Shown here: positions 43,640 to 54,406 of the stretch, piece by piece | Layout: each line of letters starts with the position of its first letter | Numbering within the stretch: position 1 is the stretch's first letter | Assembly: GCA_002104985.1 (NCBI GenBank) | Contig: MCGO01000020.1 | Coordinates: forward strand, 124,001 to 188,000 | Direction: 5' to 3' | DNA: 64,000 bases | Source of the DNA: Rhizoclosmatium globosum | Taxonomy: Eukaryota; Chytridiomycota; Chytridiomycetes; Chytridiales; Chytriomycetaceae | Notes under the pieces: generated by a model | What the model was told of the DNA's origin: nothing | Databases searched by the model: none | The model's input: the letters and a program-made list of their open reading frames with translations, nothing else | Translations under genes and position numbers: made by a program

Positions 43640-44701
43640 ATGGTAGTCAGAACAACCTTGCGTGGAACACCATACACCCGCCTCCTCACCCTTTCCATCT
43701 TTGCGAATGTAGTTTTCAGTATCTGGTTCCTTTTTGGCTCCAGATGCGAAACAAACAGTGTTGCAAAGACCCAATCCACTTCATCGAATTCACCTTTCTT
43801 CTCGTTCGCCTCGCCAAAGAACCCACCAAAGCCAAAATGGTCCCCTTCCCTTTTCAAAACATGCTGTCCACAAAACCAATCCGTGGAAATGAACGCGGAA
43901 TATCCCTCATTTTCCTTCTGTCTTCACCCACGCGGAAAAGACTATGCCGTCTCAGACTCGGTCTACAAAGCCTCTGGTAGCTCGGAAGGTCTCTTTGAAA
44001 CACCTATTAGAAAGCAGATGTTGCAGGTTTTGGAGCGCCATGGAGATCATAACGCGGTTGTCTTGGATATTGGTGCGAATATCGGGTTGCATGCCATGTT
44101 CTTGGCGAATGCTGGATACAAAGTGCACGTCTTTGAGCCACTGAAGAAGAATTACGACTTGTTGGCTTGTTCAGCGGTTTGTACTGTCTAAATTTTCAAT
44201 TGTTTCTGATTTTAAAATACTTAGACTTCGAGCGCTAGACTCTATAATAACGTTGTTGTCAACCCATATGGTCTTGGAAAGGAAGTCGGAAAGTCTTGCA
44301 TTGTCACGGACCATGATAACTTTGGCGCTGCGAAAATCAAGAATGGTCAAACGTGTACTCCTGAATACACTGTCGAAGTCCGTCGACTTGATGAATACTT
44401 GACTAAATCAAAGATCCAACCAACTCTCATCAAAATTGACACGGAAGGATATGAGTTCAAAGCCCTTATCACAGCAAAAGAAATCTTCAAAAAGAATCCT
44501 CCTCCTCACATCTTTACTGAATTTGTTCCACGTCACTTCAAGGACCCAGCTGTCAACGAGGACCCTGAGGACTATTTGCAGTTCTTTTATGACCTGGGCT
44601 ACAAGATTCAATGGAGAGATGTGAAGGAAGTTAAAAAAGGAGATGCAAACTACAAGGACCTGCTGAATACTGATATGAATGACTTGTATATGTATCGTTA
44701 A
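43640..44701 (+). CDS. FkbM-family methyltransferase, membrane-anchored
   Basis: SAM-dependent methyltransferase of the FkbM type, 337 residues from two exons (43640-44176 and 44225-44701), with the frame intact. An N-terminal signal-anchor helix (LLTLSIFANVVFSIWFLFG) places the catalytic domain in the secretory lumen. The domain shows VVLDIGANIGLHAMFLANAG (SAM-binding motif I), VHVFEPLKKNY and TLIKIDTEGYEFKAL, all typical of FkbM. Methylation of a sugar or other small acceptor oxygen is family knowledge; the acceptor here is unknown. The divergent neighbour is a Golgi-type glycosyltransferase, so a joint role in glycan decoration is a reasonable guess. Confidence 0.87.
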
Positions 44702-44750
44702 GTTAATAAACTTCTTTATTTTGAGTCTTACATCACTTGTATCTAAAAAA

Positions 44751-45746
44751 TTAAAAGTCTGAGTTTGCATGCATAATCTTTCCACACGCGTTACTGAAGG
44801 CATCAGCATACGTTGAGAACCAAATAGCACCATCAACACCATCAGCTTCACTGCAACCCTTGTCATTACAAGAGCTCACACTGGTCGAGTCCAAAGATGC
44901 AACAACACTCATTTGGACACAAACTGCGATAACAGCGAATTTATCAGTCATTCCAGAAGCAGGGTTCTCGTTTCCACCAAGAATACACGACGTGTAGCAA
45001 GAAGGTGCACCGGCAAGCAACCCAACTGCAGATGCGACGGCGACCGTGTTATACCACGTAGACTCTTGTTGAGCAATAATAGGCTGGGGAACAGAGAAGT
45101 TAAAGTTATCAGCGACTCCATCTCCCACGTCCTGTTGAGTTCCATAACAAGCCGTCGCGAGAGTATCCTGAATGGTTCCATTTGCAAACCAAGAAGCAGA
45201 AGCCTTCAAATCAGAGGCACTTGTGCAAGTTGTACGAAGGCACGAGGAAAGCGAGATAATAGTGGTTTGGAATTGCGAAGACTGGGCTTCACATACCAAC
45301 GGGGCTGAAGAAAGTACATCTTGTTGACCAACGAGACCATTGTAGCAGGAAAGAAGACACGCTGGGGTGTTTGCGAAAAGTGGGGTGATCAGTTCATTCG
45401 CGTCCACAGGAGAAAGTGCTGGGTTCACTTGCGATAAACTATCTGGAGACTGGTTGTATGGCAATACTGGTGCTGTCGGCTCAACTGCAGCTGCTGCAGG
45501 ATCATGAGCGCCCATATCAAAAACAGATGTTTCAGTCACAAAAGCAGGTGGAGCTGCGACAGCTGCGGCTGGTCCTGGATCGCCGTTACGGTTTCCGATC
45601 GGATCAGGAGAGTAAGCTGTTCCGTCGTTTGCAACAGGTTCTAATGGATCAACAAAGTTGGGAGCTGCTGGATCTCCAGCTGCAGCTACTGGAGCAGCAG
45701 AAACGCGTGCGATTGTGAGGGTAATAAGACCAAGGATTACTTGCAT
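44751..45746 (-). CDS. Secreted protein with two six-cysteine modules
   Basis: A 331-residue uninterrupted frame. The N-terminal signal peptide (MQVILGLITLTIARVSAAP) is followed by a 100-residue Ala/Pro-rich region. Two related modules follow: the first has ACLLSCYNG, VCEAQ, SSCLRTTCTSASD and ATACYG; the second has SCYTSCILGG, AVCVQM, SSCNDKGCSEADG and SNACGK. Both show C-x3-C, a lone Cys, C-x4-C and a final Cys, so the module duplicated within the gene. The pattern is reminiscent of CFEM-type surface proteins but has six rather than eight Cys. No membrane anchor is seen, so it is probably secreted or wall-bound. Confidence 0.75.
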   Translation of the reverse strand: MQVILGLITLTIARVSAAPVAAAGDPAAPNFVDPLEPVANDGTAYSPDPIGNRNGDPGPAAAVAAPPAFVTETSVFDMGAHDPAAAAVEPTAPVLPYNQSPDSLSQVNPALSPVDANELITPLFANTPACLLSCYNGLVGQQDVLSSAPLVCEAQSSQFQTTIISLSSCLRTTCTSASDLKASASWFANGTIQDTLATACYGTQQDVGDGVADNFNFSVPQPIIAQQESTWYNTVAVASAVGLLAGAPSCYTSCILGGNENPASGMTDKFAVIAVCVQMSVVASLDSTSVSSCNDKGCSEADGVDGAIWFSTYADAFSNACGKIMHANSDF

Positions 45747-46221
45747 CTAATTACAATGCTTGATTAGATTAAAGAGTTGGAGAAAGACAACGAGAGAGAC
45801 CTTGATGTTCGGTTTGTCGGATTTGTTTTGAACTTCAGCGTGACAATTCTCTTGGACACGATTATAAAAGACCCAGACAGAAAATGATAAATAATTTATA
45901 CATAACGTTAAACAAAGCATGTAATTCCTCTATTCCAACCATGTGTTTCAACCTATTCTTGAGAACCACTAACAAAGCTTGGTGCAACAACCTTGAAAAC
46001 AAATCCGTCCACCATTACGACTGCAGGTTCATGTCTCAAAGGCTGAGTGGGTTCGTTGTGCTGTCAGGGAAACCAGTGCCCATCTGTGCCCATCAAGTCC
46101 CACAAGTTTGGAATTCTCCTTGCCTCCGGCGGAAGCAGTGGGGAAACAGAATTATCCTTCTGTTGATCGACACGATTCACGAACTCCCACTATTGATATT
46201 ACTCATATTAAATTCCCCCAA
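45747..46221. other. Intergenic, no gene recognised
   Basis: About 475 bases between the divergent secreted protein and inositol monophosphatase genes. Short open frames here (for example 45884-46225, plus) have no protein-like features and start from AT-rich sequence. Probably promoter DNA. Confidence 0.45.
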
Positions 46222-47376
46222 ATGAGCTACTCTGACTTTTTGGCGACTGCCCTTGAAGGTACAGGTCTGCCAAGTGCCCACCAAATCTGACTTCTTCCTT
46301 CAGCTGCCCGCAAAGCAGGACCAGTGATCAAAGCCGCCTTCCTAAACCGCACTCTCCAAGGCACTTTGGATCTGAAATCAAACACCTCCGATCTCGTCAC
46401 AGCAACGGTAACCATTCACCTAAATCAGAGATATAAGCCGCTGATACATGTTACTATTAGGATAAGGCTGTGGAGGCCTTGGTCTTTGCACACATCCGTG
46501 AAAAGTACCCTGATCATAAGTTTATTGGTAAACTGTGTCTGAACTCAGTGGTTAAATACTCACCGTATGATGGCCGTACAGGAGAAGAAACTTACGATGG
46601 TGCGACGACCGAGCTGACAAACGACTTGACCTGGTGTGTTGACCCTGTCGATGGAACAACCAACTTCGTTCATGGTAACTCACCCGTAACTGTTATGCGA
46701 CTCTGATAATCAACACATTCGAATCAAAGGATTCCCATACGTTTGTATTTCAATCGCACTCCTCAAGAATGCGCAAGCAGTCGTTGGAGTTGTGTTGAAT
46801 CCCATCCTCGGAGAATGTTTCTATGCGGCTGAAGGAAGTGGGGCTTTCATGGAAGCCATGGACGGAACAGTGCATTCTCTTCCTTTGTATGGCGTGCAGC
46901 CTTGGAAAGGATTGAGTGCTTCTCTTGTTGCGACTGAATGGGGATATGAACGCGATGCACGATTGGACAGCAAGTTGAAGACTTTGGATAGTGTATTGAA
47001 AGCTCCGACTGTGAGTTGTCGTGGTTATTGAGGACGGAAATCATCTGACATCTTTCTTTATTCAATAGCGAGGGGTGAGAAGTCTTGGTAGTGCCGCGCT
47101 CGAAGCTTGCTATGTTGCCCGTGGTACATTTGATTTGTATTGGGAGGCCGGAGTTCACATGTGGGATGTTGCTGCTGCGGCCATTATTATTCGCGAATCA
47201 GGAGGGGAAATCGCAAACTTTGTTGTGGTTCGAGATGAAAGTGGGAAAGAAGTGCTTGATTTGAAGCAGAGGAAGTTCCTCTTTGTAAGAGCTGTTGAAG
47301 GGGTGTTGAGAAGGTGAATGAAGTTGTTGAGCTTTTGCGAGGACAGATTGGCGAGTTGGAATATGCCAGTGACTGA
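46222..47376 (+). CDS. Inositol monophosphatase-family enzyme
   Basis: Mg-dependent phosphatase, probably releasing free myo-inositol from inositol monophosphate. Six exons are split by short introns; the first starts at the ATG 46222 ([12 protein letters not shown]). The metal-site motifs are present: [27 protein letters not shown] (DPxDGT) and [20 protein letters not shown] (WDxAA). [20 protein letters not shown] is a typical core strand-helix. A one-base shift near 47312 ends the frame early at LRR; the other frame continues [20 protein letters not shown] to the stop at 47376, as expected for the family. Total about 290 residues. Confidence 0.92.
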
Positions 47377-47416
47377 TTAAATGAACATGTTTTAATTGTT
47401 TACCAAACGAGTAGAA

Positions 47417-48955
47417 ATGCTCACAGCTGAGAAGTCCTGCAACGAGACATCCAAAGGCTGTCTCATTCTCGACTCTGACGCAGCTGCTTCCCTCTCTGCC
47501 CAACTTCGCTCTGATAGAACGTTTGCCGATGTGATACTTCTGGTCGGGCCTGCGGAAACACCCGTGTTTGTCCAGCAGCTATCCTTGCAGCGAAATCAGA
47601 GTATTACAAGCACGCCCTGTCCAATCGTTGGAAAACCCACAGCATTCAAACTGATCTTCCAATCGGAATCGATGGAGACTGTTCTTTTGTCCGGGCGGTG
47701 ATGAGACATCCTGATGCATCAATAGAAACCATGAGTTTGATACTTGACTACTTTTACAGCGGGAGTGTCACAGTTCCCAATACCAATATCGTACAAGTTT
47801 CTTTGTTTGCGGATCAGCTTCTTCTGACGGCCCTCAAAGAGAAATGTGACGTACACTTGTTGGGGGATGTCTCACCCTCGAAGACGCATTCAGTGTATTT
47901 CTGTATTGCGACAAGCTCAGACTCGGCTATATCAAACGAAGAGCGTTAGAAGTTACGAAAGGTAATATGGATCAAGCAACAATAATCCATATTATGGATA
48001 TTTTGATTCCGCAAAGGGAATCCTCTCATTTGAAAATTTCTCTTATCGAGACAAGTGGGAATTTGCAATAACCTTACTCAAAGCATATCAGGGATTAGAA
48101 TGGACAGAATTATCAACTGGAATCCCCGAGGAAATGGATGTGGATGAAGGGCAAACATCTCTCTCTGAGCTACTTCATTTGATTGATCTATTTGAGATTG
48201 AAAGCGATTATTACCAAGCGTACGTGGAGTGCTTTCTACCATTACTTCCACCGTTGTTTCACAAGATGCTCAAGGCACATTTTGCAGGTTCTCTTCGAAG
48301 CATCGGAGTGCCTGTGTGGGGCAGTTCTGCGAATTCAACTCTTTTTGATGATTGCGAAGTGGACTTTTTGCTACACGAATTGAAAAATCGTGTTCGATCC
48401 TTTGAGCCTCGCAGTCTGAAACTTATCGGATATATCGAAGATGATAATGACTTTCACACAGCAGTCGATGGGAAAAGGAACACCGTGCTAGTACTACGTA
48501 CTCCAAACGTTATATTTGGCGCATTTGTTGACACTGCATGGTCGTCCGAGAATCAAGTGTTACCTGTTAAGGAAGGATTTCTCTTCAGTATCAAACAAAA
48601 TGGCACGAAATCAAACTTCAAAAAATACGCGTTGGACAAAGAGTTTGGAATCGAATGTTTTGAAAACTTTGGGCCCGCATTCCACCTTCCTGACTGCCCA
48701 GATGCCATGAGAAACACGAGAATGCTCGACAATGATAATGTCAATTGGTACACAAGTGAAGAAGAAGAAGAAGTAGAAGAAGTAGATCCACCTAAGCCGT
48801 GTTTCGGTTTGTGTTTCTCAGGATTTACAGGAATGGTGTGTTTGCCAAAGATTGGAAAGGAGAGAGTTGAGGAAACCTTGCTTGATGGGCTACTGTGTGA
48901 TAACGGCTATTGGATAACTGGATCTACTGGATATGAAGTTTACCAGCTTGCTTAA
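47417..48955 (+). CDS. BTB/POZ protein with TLDc-like C-terminus
   Basis: About 510 residues. The N-terminal BTB domain shows SLSAQLRSDRTFADVILLVG and AAILAAKSEYYKHALSNRW; such domains dimerise and bind Cullin-3. A BACK-like helical region follows (LEDAFSVFLYCDKLRLGYI). The C-terminal part (LIGYIEDDNDFHTAVDGKR, NVIFGAFVDTAW, EGFLFSI, GPAFHLPDC, and the ending ITGSTGYEVYQL) resembles a TLDc domain, a fold linked to oxidative stress protection. Frame shifts occur near 47576, 47870 and 48055. The gene starts 40 bases after the phosphatase stop on the same strand. The TLDc call is less certain than the BTB call. Confidence 0.7.
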
Positions 48956-48998
48956 TAAATAGTAAATTGAAAAATAATTCGGTGAGAAAGCAGTGGAG

Positions 48999-50620
48999 AT
49001 GGGAGCGCTTGAGCGAATCCGTTCTTCGTTGTATGATGCCAAGACACAAGTCATTCTTGTCGGGATCATTTGCTTCCTCTGTCCAGGCATGTTCAATGGT
49101 GAGATACCTTGTTAGACTTCTAAGATTGTATGTATCACTCATCACAGTTGTTATCTATCTCAGCGCTCAATTCACTCCAGCAAGAAACCGAAGAAGTCAA
49201 GAAACTCAAGTCCCTTCAAACAGGAATCCTATATGCATTCTTTGCTGTCTTCTCGCTTGTCGCTGGTGGGCTCAACAACATCCTCGGTCCAAGAGTCCTT
49301 CTTGCTTTTGCATCTTCCACATACGCATTGTTCCAAGCATCTAAATTATCAATTCATTTGCAAGACCTTGCTGATATGAAATCAGGTCAAAGGCAATCAA
49401 CAAATACAATTGATGGTACACGAGGATTTGCGTATGGAGCTGGAGCACTCCTCGGCATTGGAGCCGGATGTCTTTGGGCCGCGCAAGGTGCAATTGTTAT
49501 GACGTATCCAACTGATAACCGCCGTGGAACATATTTTGCGTACTTTTGGATTATATTTAATCTTGGGGCTGTCATTGGATCAATGATTGCGTTTGCTGAA
49601 AGTTCATCAACTGTACCTACAGAGCTATATGTCACATTTATGTGCCTATCGGCTGGGGGAGCTGTTGTTGCTTTGGTTATTGCACCACCACGAAAAGTGA
49701 TACGCGAAGATAACACAAACGTTACTCAGAGAGACACGAATGTTTGGCAAGAAGTAAAGTCGATCATGCTTCTTTTTACAAATCCTGCCATGCTGGTGCT
49801 AGTAAGCTTTGAATTTATTGGTCTGGCTTTCACTAAAGGGCAAAACAGGTAATTCCGTTCGCGTCTTCAAACTGGTTTTATCAATATCAGTTTACAAATT
49901 TCCAAGCTTATTTCACCGAAAAGACCCAAGCTCTCAACAACATTTTCTTTTGGGGCTCACAAATGGCAGCGTCGTGGTTTTTCAGTAACGGTTTCCTTGA
50001 CGAGCTTCGTTATGGTGGGCGAAAGCAACGCGCGTGGACAGGATTAAGTATTGTTGCTGTTTGCACAACATGTATCTGGGGGTTTGGAGGAGTTTTTCAG
50101 TGGTACATTGACCCAGGAAACCTTGGTACCTACCGCAACATTTACAATGAGACTGCCAAGAACGCCATCGATTTCCAAAATACCAGTGATACCGGTTGGC
50201 CGTTTTGGGTCGTTGGGCTGATTGTTTTTATGACTTGTGAGTCGCGTTTTCTTCTATTTGTAACAACCACTAACATCTTGCATTCCGAGACGGTATGTAC
50301 GATGCTTTCTTCCAAGCTTACACCTATTGGCTTCTCGGCTCCCTCTCACACGACGCTGCTATCAATTCACGATATGCTGGATTTTATAAATCTATTCAAT
50401 CCTTATTTGGAGCGATTTCGTGGATATTGGGGGATAAATCTCTTGCAGAACTTTTTCCAGGAACATTCCCGAAATTGGGAATCACGCCTTGGTACTGGTG
50501 GGTCATACTGTGACACCATTATGTCTATCATGTCTCTGTTTTGCGTGTTTCGTGAAATTCTTCGTCACCGACATTCTTGAAGAGGACGAATGGATCGAGT
50601 ACGAAGAGGCGGAGGAATGA
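48999..50620 (+). CDS. UNC93-like multi-pass membrane transporter
   Basis: Major-facilitator-like protein of the UNC93 group. Exons are 48999-49098, 49164-50236 and 50290-50620. The N-terminal helix is QVILVGIICFLCPGMFNALN, followed by SLQTGILYAFFAVFSLVAGG, GIGAGCLWAAQGAIVMTYP, and SNWFYQYQFTNFQAYFTEKT, all as expected for the family. About eleven helices can be counted. Frame shifts near 49851 (before VIPFASNWFY) and 50512 (before VTPLCLSCLCF) interrupt it. The C-terminus is acidic (LEEDEWIEYEEAEE). It starts 43 bases after the BTB gene stop on the same strand. The substrate is unknown. Confidence 0.85.
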
Positions 50621-50707
50621 GATGGAAGTTTATCCGATATCAGTCGTTTAATTACTCTTTTATACGTACAAATTTGATAATAAAAACCGAAATTTTATAC
50701 GCTAGTT

Positions 50708-52942
50708 TCAAGGAGGAGGCAGCTCCTTCCTGCAAACGGGACATTCCATCTTCATTTCCATCCACCGACCCAAACAATCCGAATGGAACACGTGCAGGCA
50801 TGGCGTCACCATATAAACTTTTCTCAACGCTTCTTGCTGCCGCCTAAGACTCCTCCGCCCCTTTATCGGTACTTGCATGTCTTCAAATATCCCGCGAAAC
50901 AAATCGCACATTCTTTCGAGTCTACTTTCACACTTGACGGAGCTGGAGTCTCGTCGTCACCGGAAAAGGAAATCACAGGATGATAGTCGTAGCGCGTCGG
51001 GTAAAAGTATTCTGGGATGAAAGCCCGTGGACCAATTCGGTCTTGGACGAAGAGAATGGAGGCTTGCAATGTTATCCATGCGATAAGACCCAACGCCAAT
51101 AAATAGTTTGGTCCATCGAGGAGTAATGTCATTGTTAGAATGTTGTGTGGACAACCCAGAAAGTAGGCGGGAAGGACAAGTCGAGCAAATGTTGATATGA
51201 TAATGAAATTGGGTGGAGTGCGTTCACATTGTTTCGATGAATATTGCTGGAGATGAAGTTAGTACTACTTCCTCAAGTAACTTCAAGCACTCACATAAGG
51301 ATTTGCGGAACCCAAAATGAACTCATAATGACTCCCGTAACCAGCGTAATAAACGGCGACGAAGCCCCAAACTGATAAAAGAAGAAGATACCACCGACAA
51401 TATACGTGCCTAAATGTACACATCAGCTCCCAAACAGAAAAAAACAAGTTCACACTCACAAAACCTCGAATAAAATATCCCAACCCCACCCTCCCCAACA
51501 TCCCCACCTCCTCTCGCCTTACAAATATCCAACAAATATCGAACACCAACAACCCCAAACCCCACAAATTTCCCAAAACTCGCCGCCGCAAAGGCTAGAT
51601 ACGCGTCTCCACCCAACACACCACCCAACAAGAAATGAATCAGCGCTAGATACGCGTCATAACAAATCATGCACCCAATCGTCGTCTGTGACACTTTCGA
51701 TCGTTTCGCGGGCGTCGTAGTGTACCCCGCTTGTGTGAGAAGTGCATGGACTTCGAGGAGTGTAGATAGAATAACGAGGAGCGCGTATGTGATTGTTTTT
51801 CGACGGTATAGTTCGATTTTTATGCCGACTGCTTGAGGGGATGTGAGTCTGAGGCCGCAGGTTTCGGATGTGATTTGGATGGAAGTTGCGAGGGTTGGAT
51901 GTGGGTGAAGAGGGGTTTCAGGGAGACCGCGCGTTTCGATTAATTCTGCGGTGATTGCTTAGTCTTGTATGTAACAGATCAACGAGCTGTTTTACCTTGT
52001 TCGTAATCGTTCATCACCTCCTGCGAATGCTTTTCAACTGGATTCAATTGAAGCACAATATTAAAGCGACATTTCACATCTGAATGCATGGTTGGAATAA
52101 TCTCCTCTGTATCATCTTCATTTTCAACCATGAGTTCAAGTCGTTTGACAGCATCCTGGTATATATTCGTTGCAAACGACTTTGCTCGTTCAAAACTATC
52201 CTTGTTTGGAATCATTCCAATAGCTTGATCCAATGTATCCGTCGCTGAAGAGTTTCTGACGATATGATATGTCAATCACACCCTTGATTCCGCAAAAATC
52301 ACATAAACTCACCCATCCGAAACTCCAACCAAATAAATAGCCCCTTCTCTCAGTAAATGCACACCAGCAACGCTAACCGTCAAAACACGAGACCGTCGCG
52401 CTGTAAAGACTTTCCTCCCACTCCCTTTGGACGTGTATTCGATGCCTTTTCGACCTGGTACCTTTATCCGTAAGATGCCATCCACGAACGATGAATACGG
52501 ATCGGCGAAAGAGTGGTCATCAAAGAGATGGAAGGAGAGAGCGCCTGGTGTTGTCCAGTCGAATGTTCCACGCAGAGGATTTGGATCAGATGAAAGGATG
52601 TTGGAGTGTATTTGCCTGGGTTCATTTAAGTACGTAGGGAGGTGAAGGGTTCTTGGGGGAAGGAACCTTTGAAGAGGGCAGTTGTGTTTTGGTAGTAAAC
52701 TCCTGTCGATGAGGTTGTTCAGAGTCTCGATGAAGTGACGAGTTGAATGATGATTGTTGAATTAAGTCAGCTTTGGCCTTGACGGATGAGAGAACTTCAG
52801 GAAGCGGGAGTGTTGCGGGTGCATTCGAAGTATCAAGGACATCCTGTGTGCCAATGGCTCAGTTCTAGTCCAAATAATGTCAAGCATTCCATACCAGTAC
52901 AATGAACAAGGTAAGGAGTGCAAAAACGGCTCGTGAGGACAT
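50708..52942 (-). CDS. TUL1: Transmembrane RING E3 ubiquitin ligase, Tul1/Dsc1-like
   Basis: Golgi/endosome membrane ubiquitin ligase of the Tul1/Dsc1 type. It begins with a signal peptide (MSSRAVFALLTLFIVL) ending at an intron (52844-52893). The lumenal domain includes GVYYQNTTALFKGSF, DWTTPGALSFHLFDDHSFAD and LRIKVPGRKGIEY. Seven or so helices follow, for example YALLVILSTLLEVHALL. The C-terminal RING-H2 finger is CAICFAG, then VTPCLHVFHSDCLGRWMEMK, then CPVCRKELPPP, with eight zinc ligands intact. In yeasts this ligase targets misplaced membrane proteins and, in the Dsc complex, sterol-response factors. Several single-base shifts interrupt it (near 50880, 51215 and 52635). About 640 residues. 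Confidence 0.87.
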
Positions 52943-53021
52943 TCTCAAGAGAGATTTCTGAGAAGCATCTCCAAATAATCCCAATAACTATTTATTCATC
53001 AAAATAGAAACAGTCCCATAA

Positions 53022-54357
53022 TCAAGCACTAGGCCTCTGATCCGGCCAACTTCCCAAAACAGTAATCCCAAACAGAACTGACCCATCTCAGCCAAAGCAG
53101 CCTTCACATTCGCGTCCTCCACATGACCCGTGAATTCAATAAAGAAAAAGTAGTTCCATGGAGATCCACCGCTTGGACGGGAATCAATCTTTGTCAAGTT
53201 GATTTTATGAGTTTTGAGAACGTTCAACGCGTCGACGAGGGAACCCGGTTGACGGTGGTCGACGGTGAAGTATAGGAGAGACTTATCGCTTCCAGTTGAG
53301 GGTTCATGTTTGTCCCCGAGAATGAAGAAACGGGTAGTGTTGTCTGCCATGCATTAAGTCAGCAAGAATTTAGCGCAGTAAGCATTCTTACTCTTTTTGT
53401 CTTCAATGTTTCTCTCCAAGATAGTAAGACCGTACATATCAGCGCACTGTTCGCCACAAATTGCAGCAGCTCCAGGCTCCTTGCTGGCAAGAATAGCGGC
53501 AGCACTGTTACTCGCGACTGCGATTCTTTCCACACCCTTCATGTTCGCCTCAAACCATTGCGCAGTTTGTGCAATCGACTGAATAAAAGATTTATGAGAT
53601 TTCGTCTAAGTAAGTTTTGCGATGATTCACCTGAGAATGACTGTATACTTTCTTGATGTCAGCTTTGTTGGTAGCGTTGCTCAACAAGCAATGATGAATA
53701 GGAAGATAGTGTTCAGCCCTAATTTGCACCTTGTTTTCTTCTGTCGCATCCTGAGTAGCCTTGACAAGTGCATCGAGTGTAGCATCGACGTTACCCCTGC
53801 AACCCTCCATATCAGACCAATCAATTCGTTTACAGTCAAGTAACATACGCAGTTGAGTTTTCGATGGGAACGACTCCGTAGGTACATGTACGGGAAAGCA
53901 CAGCCTTGATGACGTCACCGATAGTTGGCATATCCGAGTAAGCAACGCTGTCACCGAAGCGATTCGAAGCAACCTGGGCCGTGTATGAACCACGGGGACC
54001 AAGGAAAGCAACTGTGATTTGTCTCTGGAGACTGATTGAAGCACTCATGATCTCACTGGGCATGATAAGCTACAGTGGTACTAGTAAAGAAGTGAAGAGA
54101 AGCAAGGTACCGGTAGATTGCCTCGATCGCATTATCCTTCAGTGGTCCATGATTCAGCTTCTTCACGCGATCGTACACAGCATTTCACGAGCTGGTTGGT
54201 GAATGTGTTGTTCGCCCTTGAGCTTCTTTTGCGCAGGCTCCTCAGACTTTCCCTTCGCAAGTCCAATGTTGATTGAAACCTGCGCTCGCTCGTTGAGCAA
54301 TTCGACAAGTTGCGAATCCAAACCGTCGATTCGTTTGCGCAGATTTGGGAGATCCAT
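53022..54357 (-). CDS. Fused chorismate mutase-prephenate dehydratase (P-protein)
   Basis: Bifunctional phenylalanine-pathway enzyme converting chorismate to prephenate and then phenylpyruvate. The N-terminal AroQ-type mutase begins MDLPNLRKRIDGLDSQLVEL and NERAQVSINIGLAKGK; YDRVKKLNHGPLKDNAIEA joins it to the dehydratase. The latter shows VAFLGPRGSYTAQVAS, YGVVPIENST (substrate motif) and GNVDATLDALVK. The C-terminal ACT domain carries LLYFTVDHRQPGSLVDALNV and LTKIDSRPSGGSPWNYFFFI, the phenylalanine-sensing motif. It is split by at least four short introns, so it is a resident nuclear gene. Frame shifts occur near 54178 and 53065. The start lies 49 bases from the divergent APE2-like start. 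Confidence 0.88.
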
Positions 54358-54406
54358 TCGATTTGTTTGTTTCTGGTTGGATAATTATTGGGAAAAGAAG
54401 GGAGAG
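54358..54406. promoter_or_regulatory. 49-bp divergent intergenic promoter
   Basis: Only 49 bases separate the ATG of the chorismate mutase-prephenate dehydratase gene (minus) from the ATG of the APE2-like gene (plus). Both 5' untranslated regions and any core promoters must fit here or overlap coding sequence. The short AT-rich block (ATAATTATTGGGAAAAG) is the only distinctive element. Confidence 0.5.
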
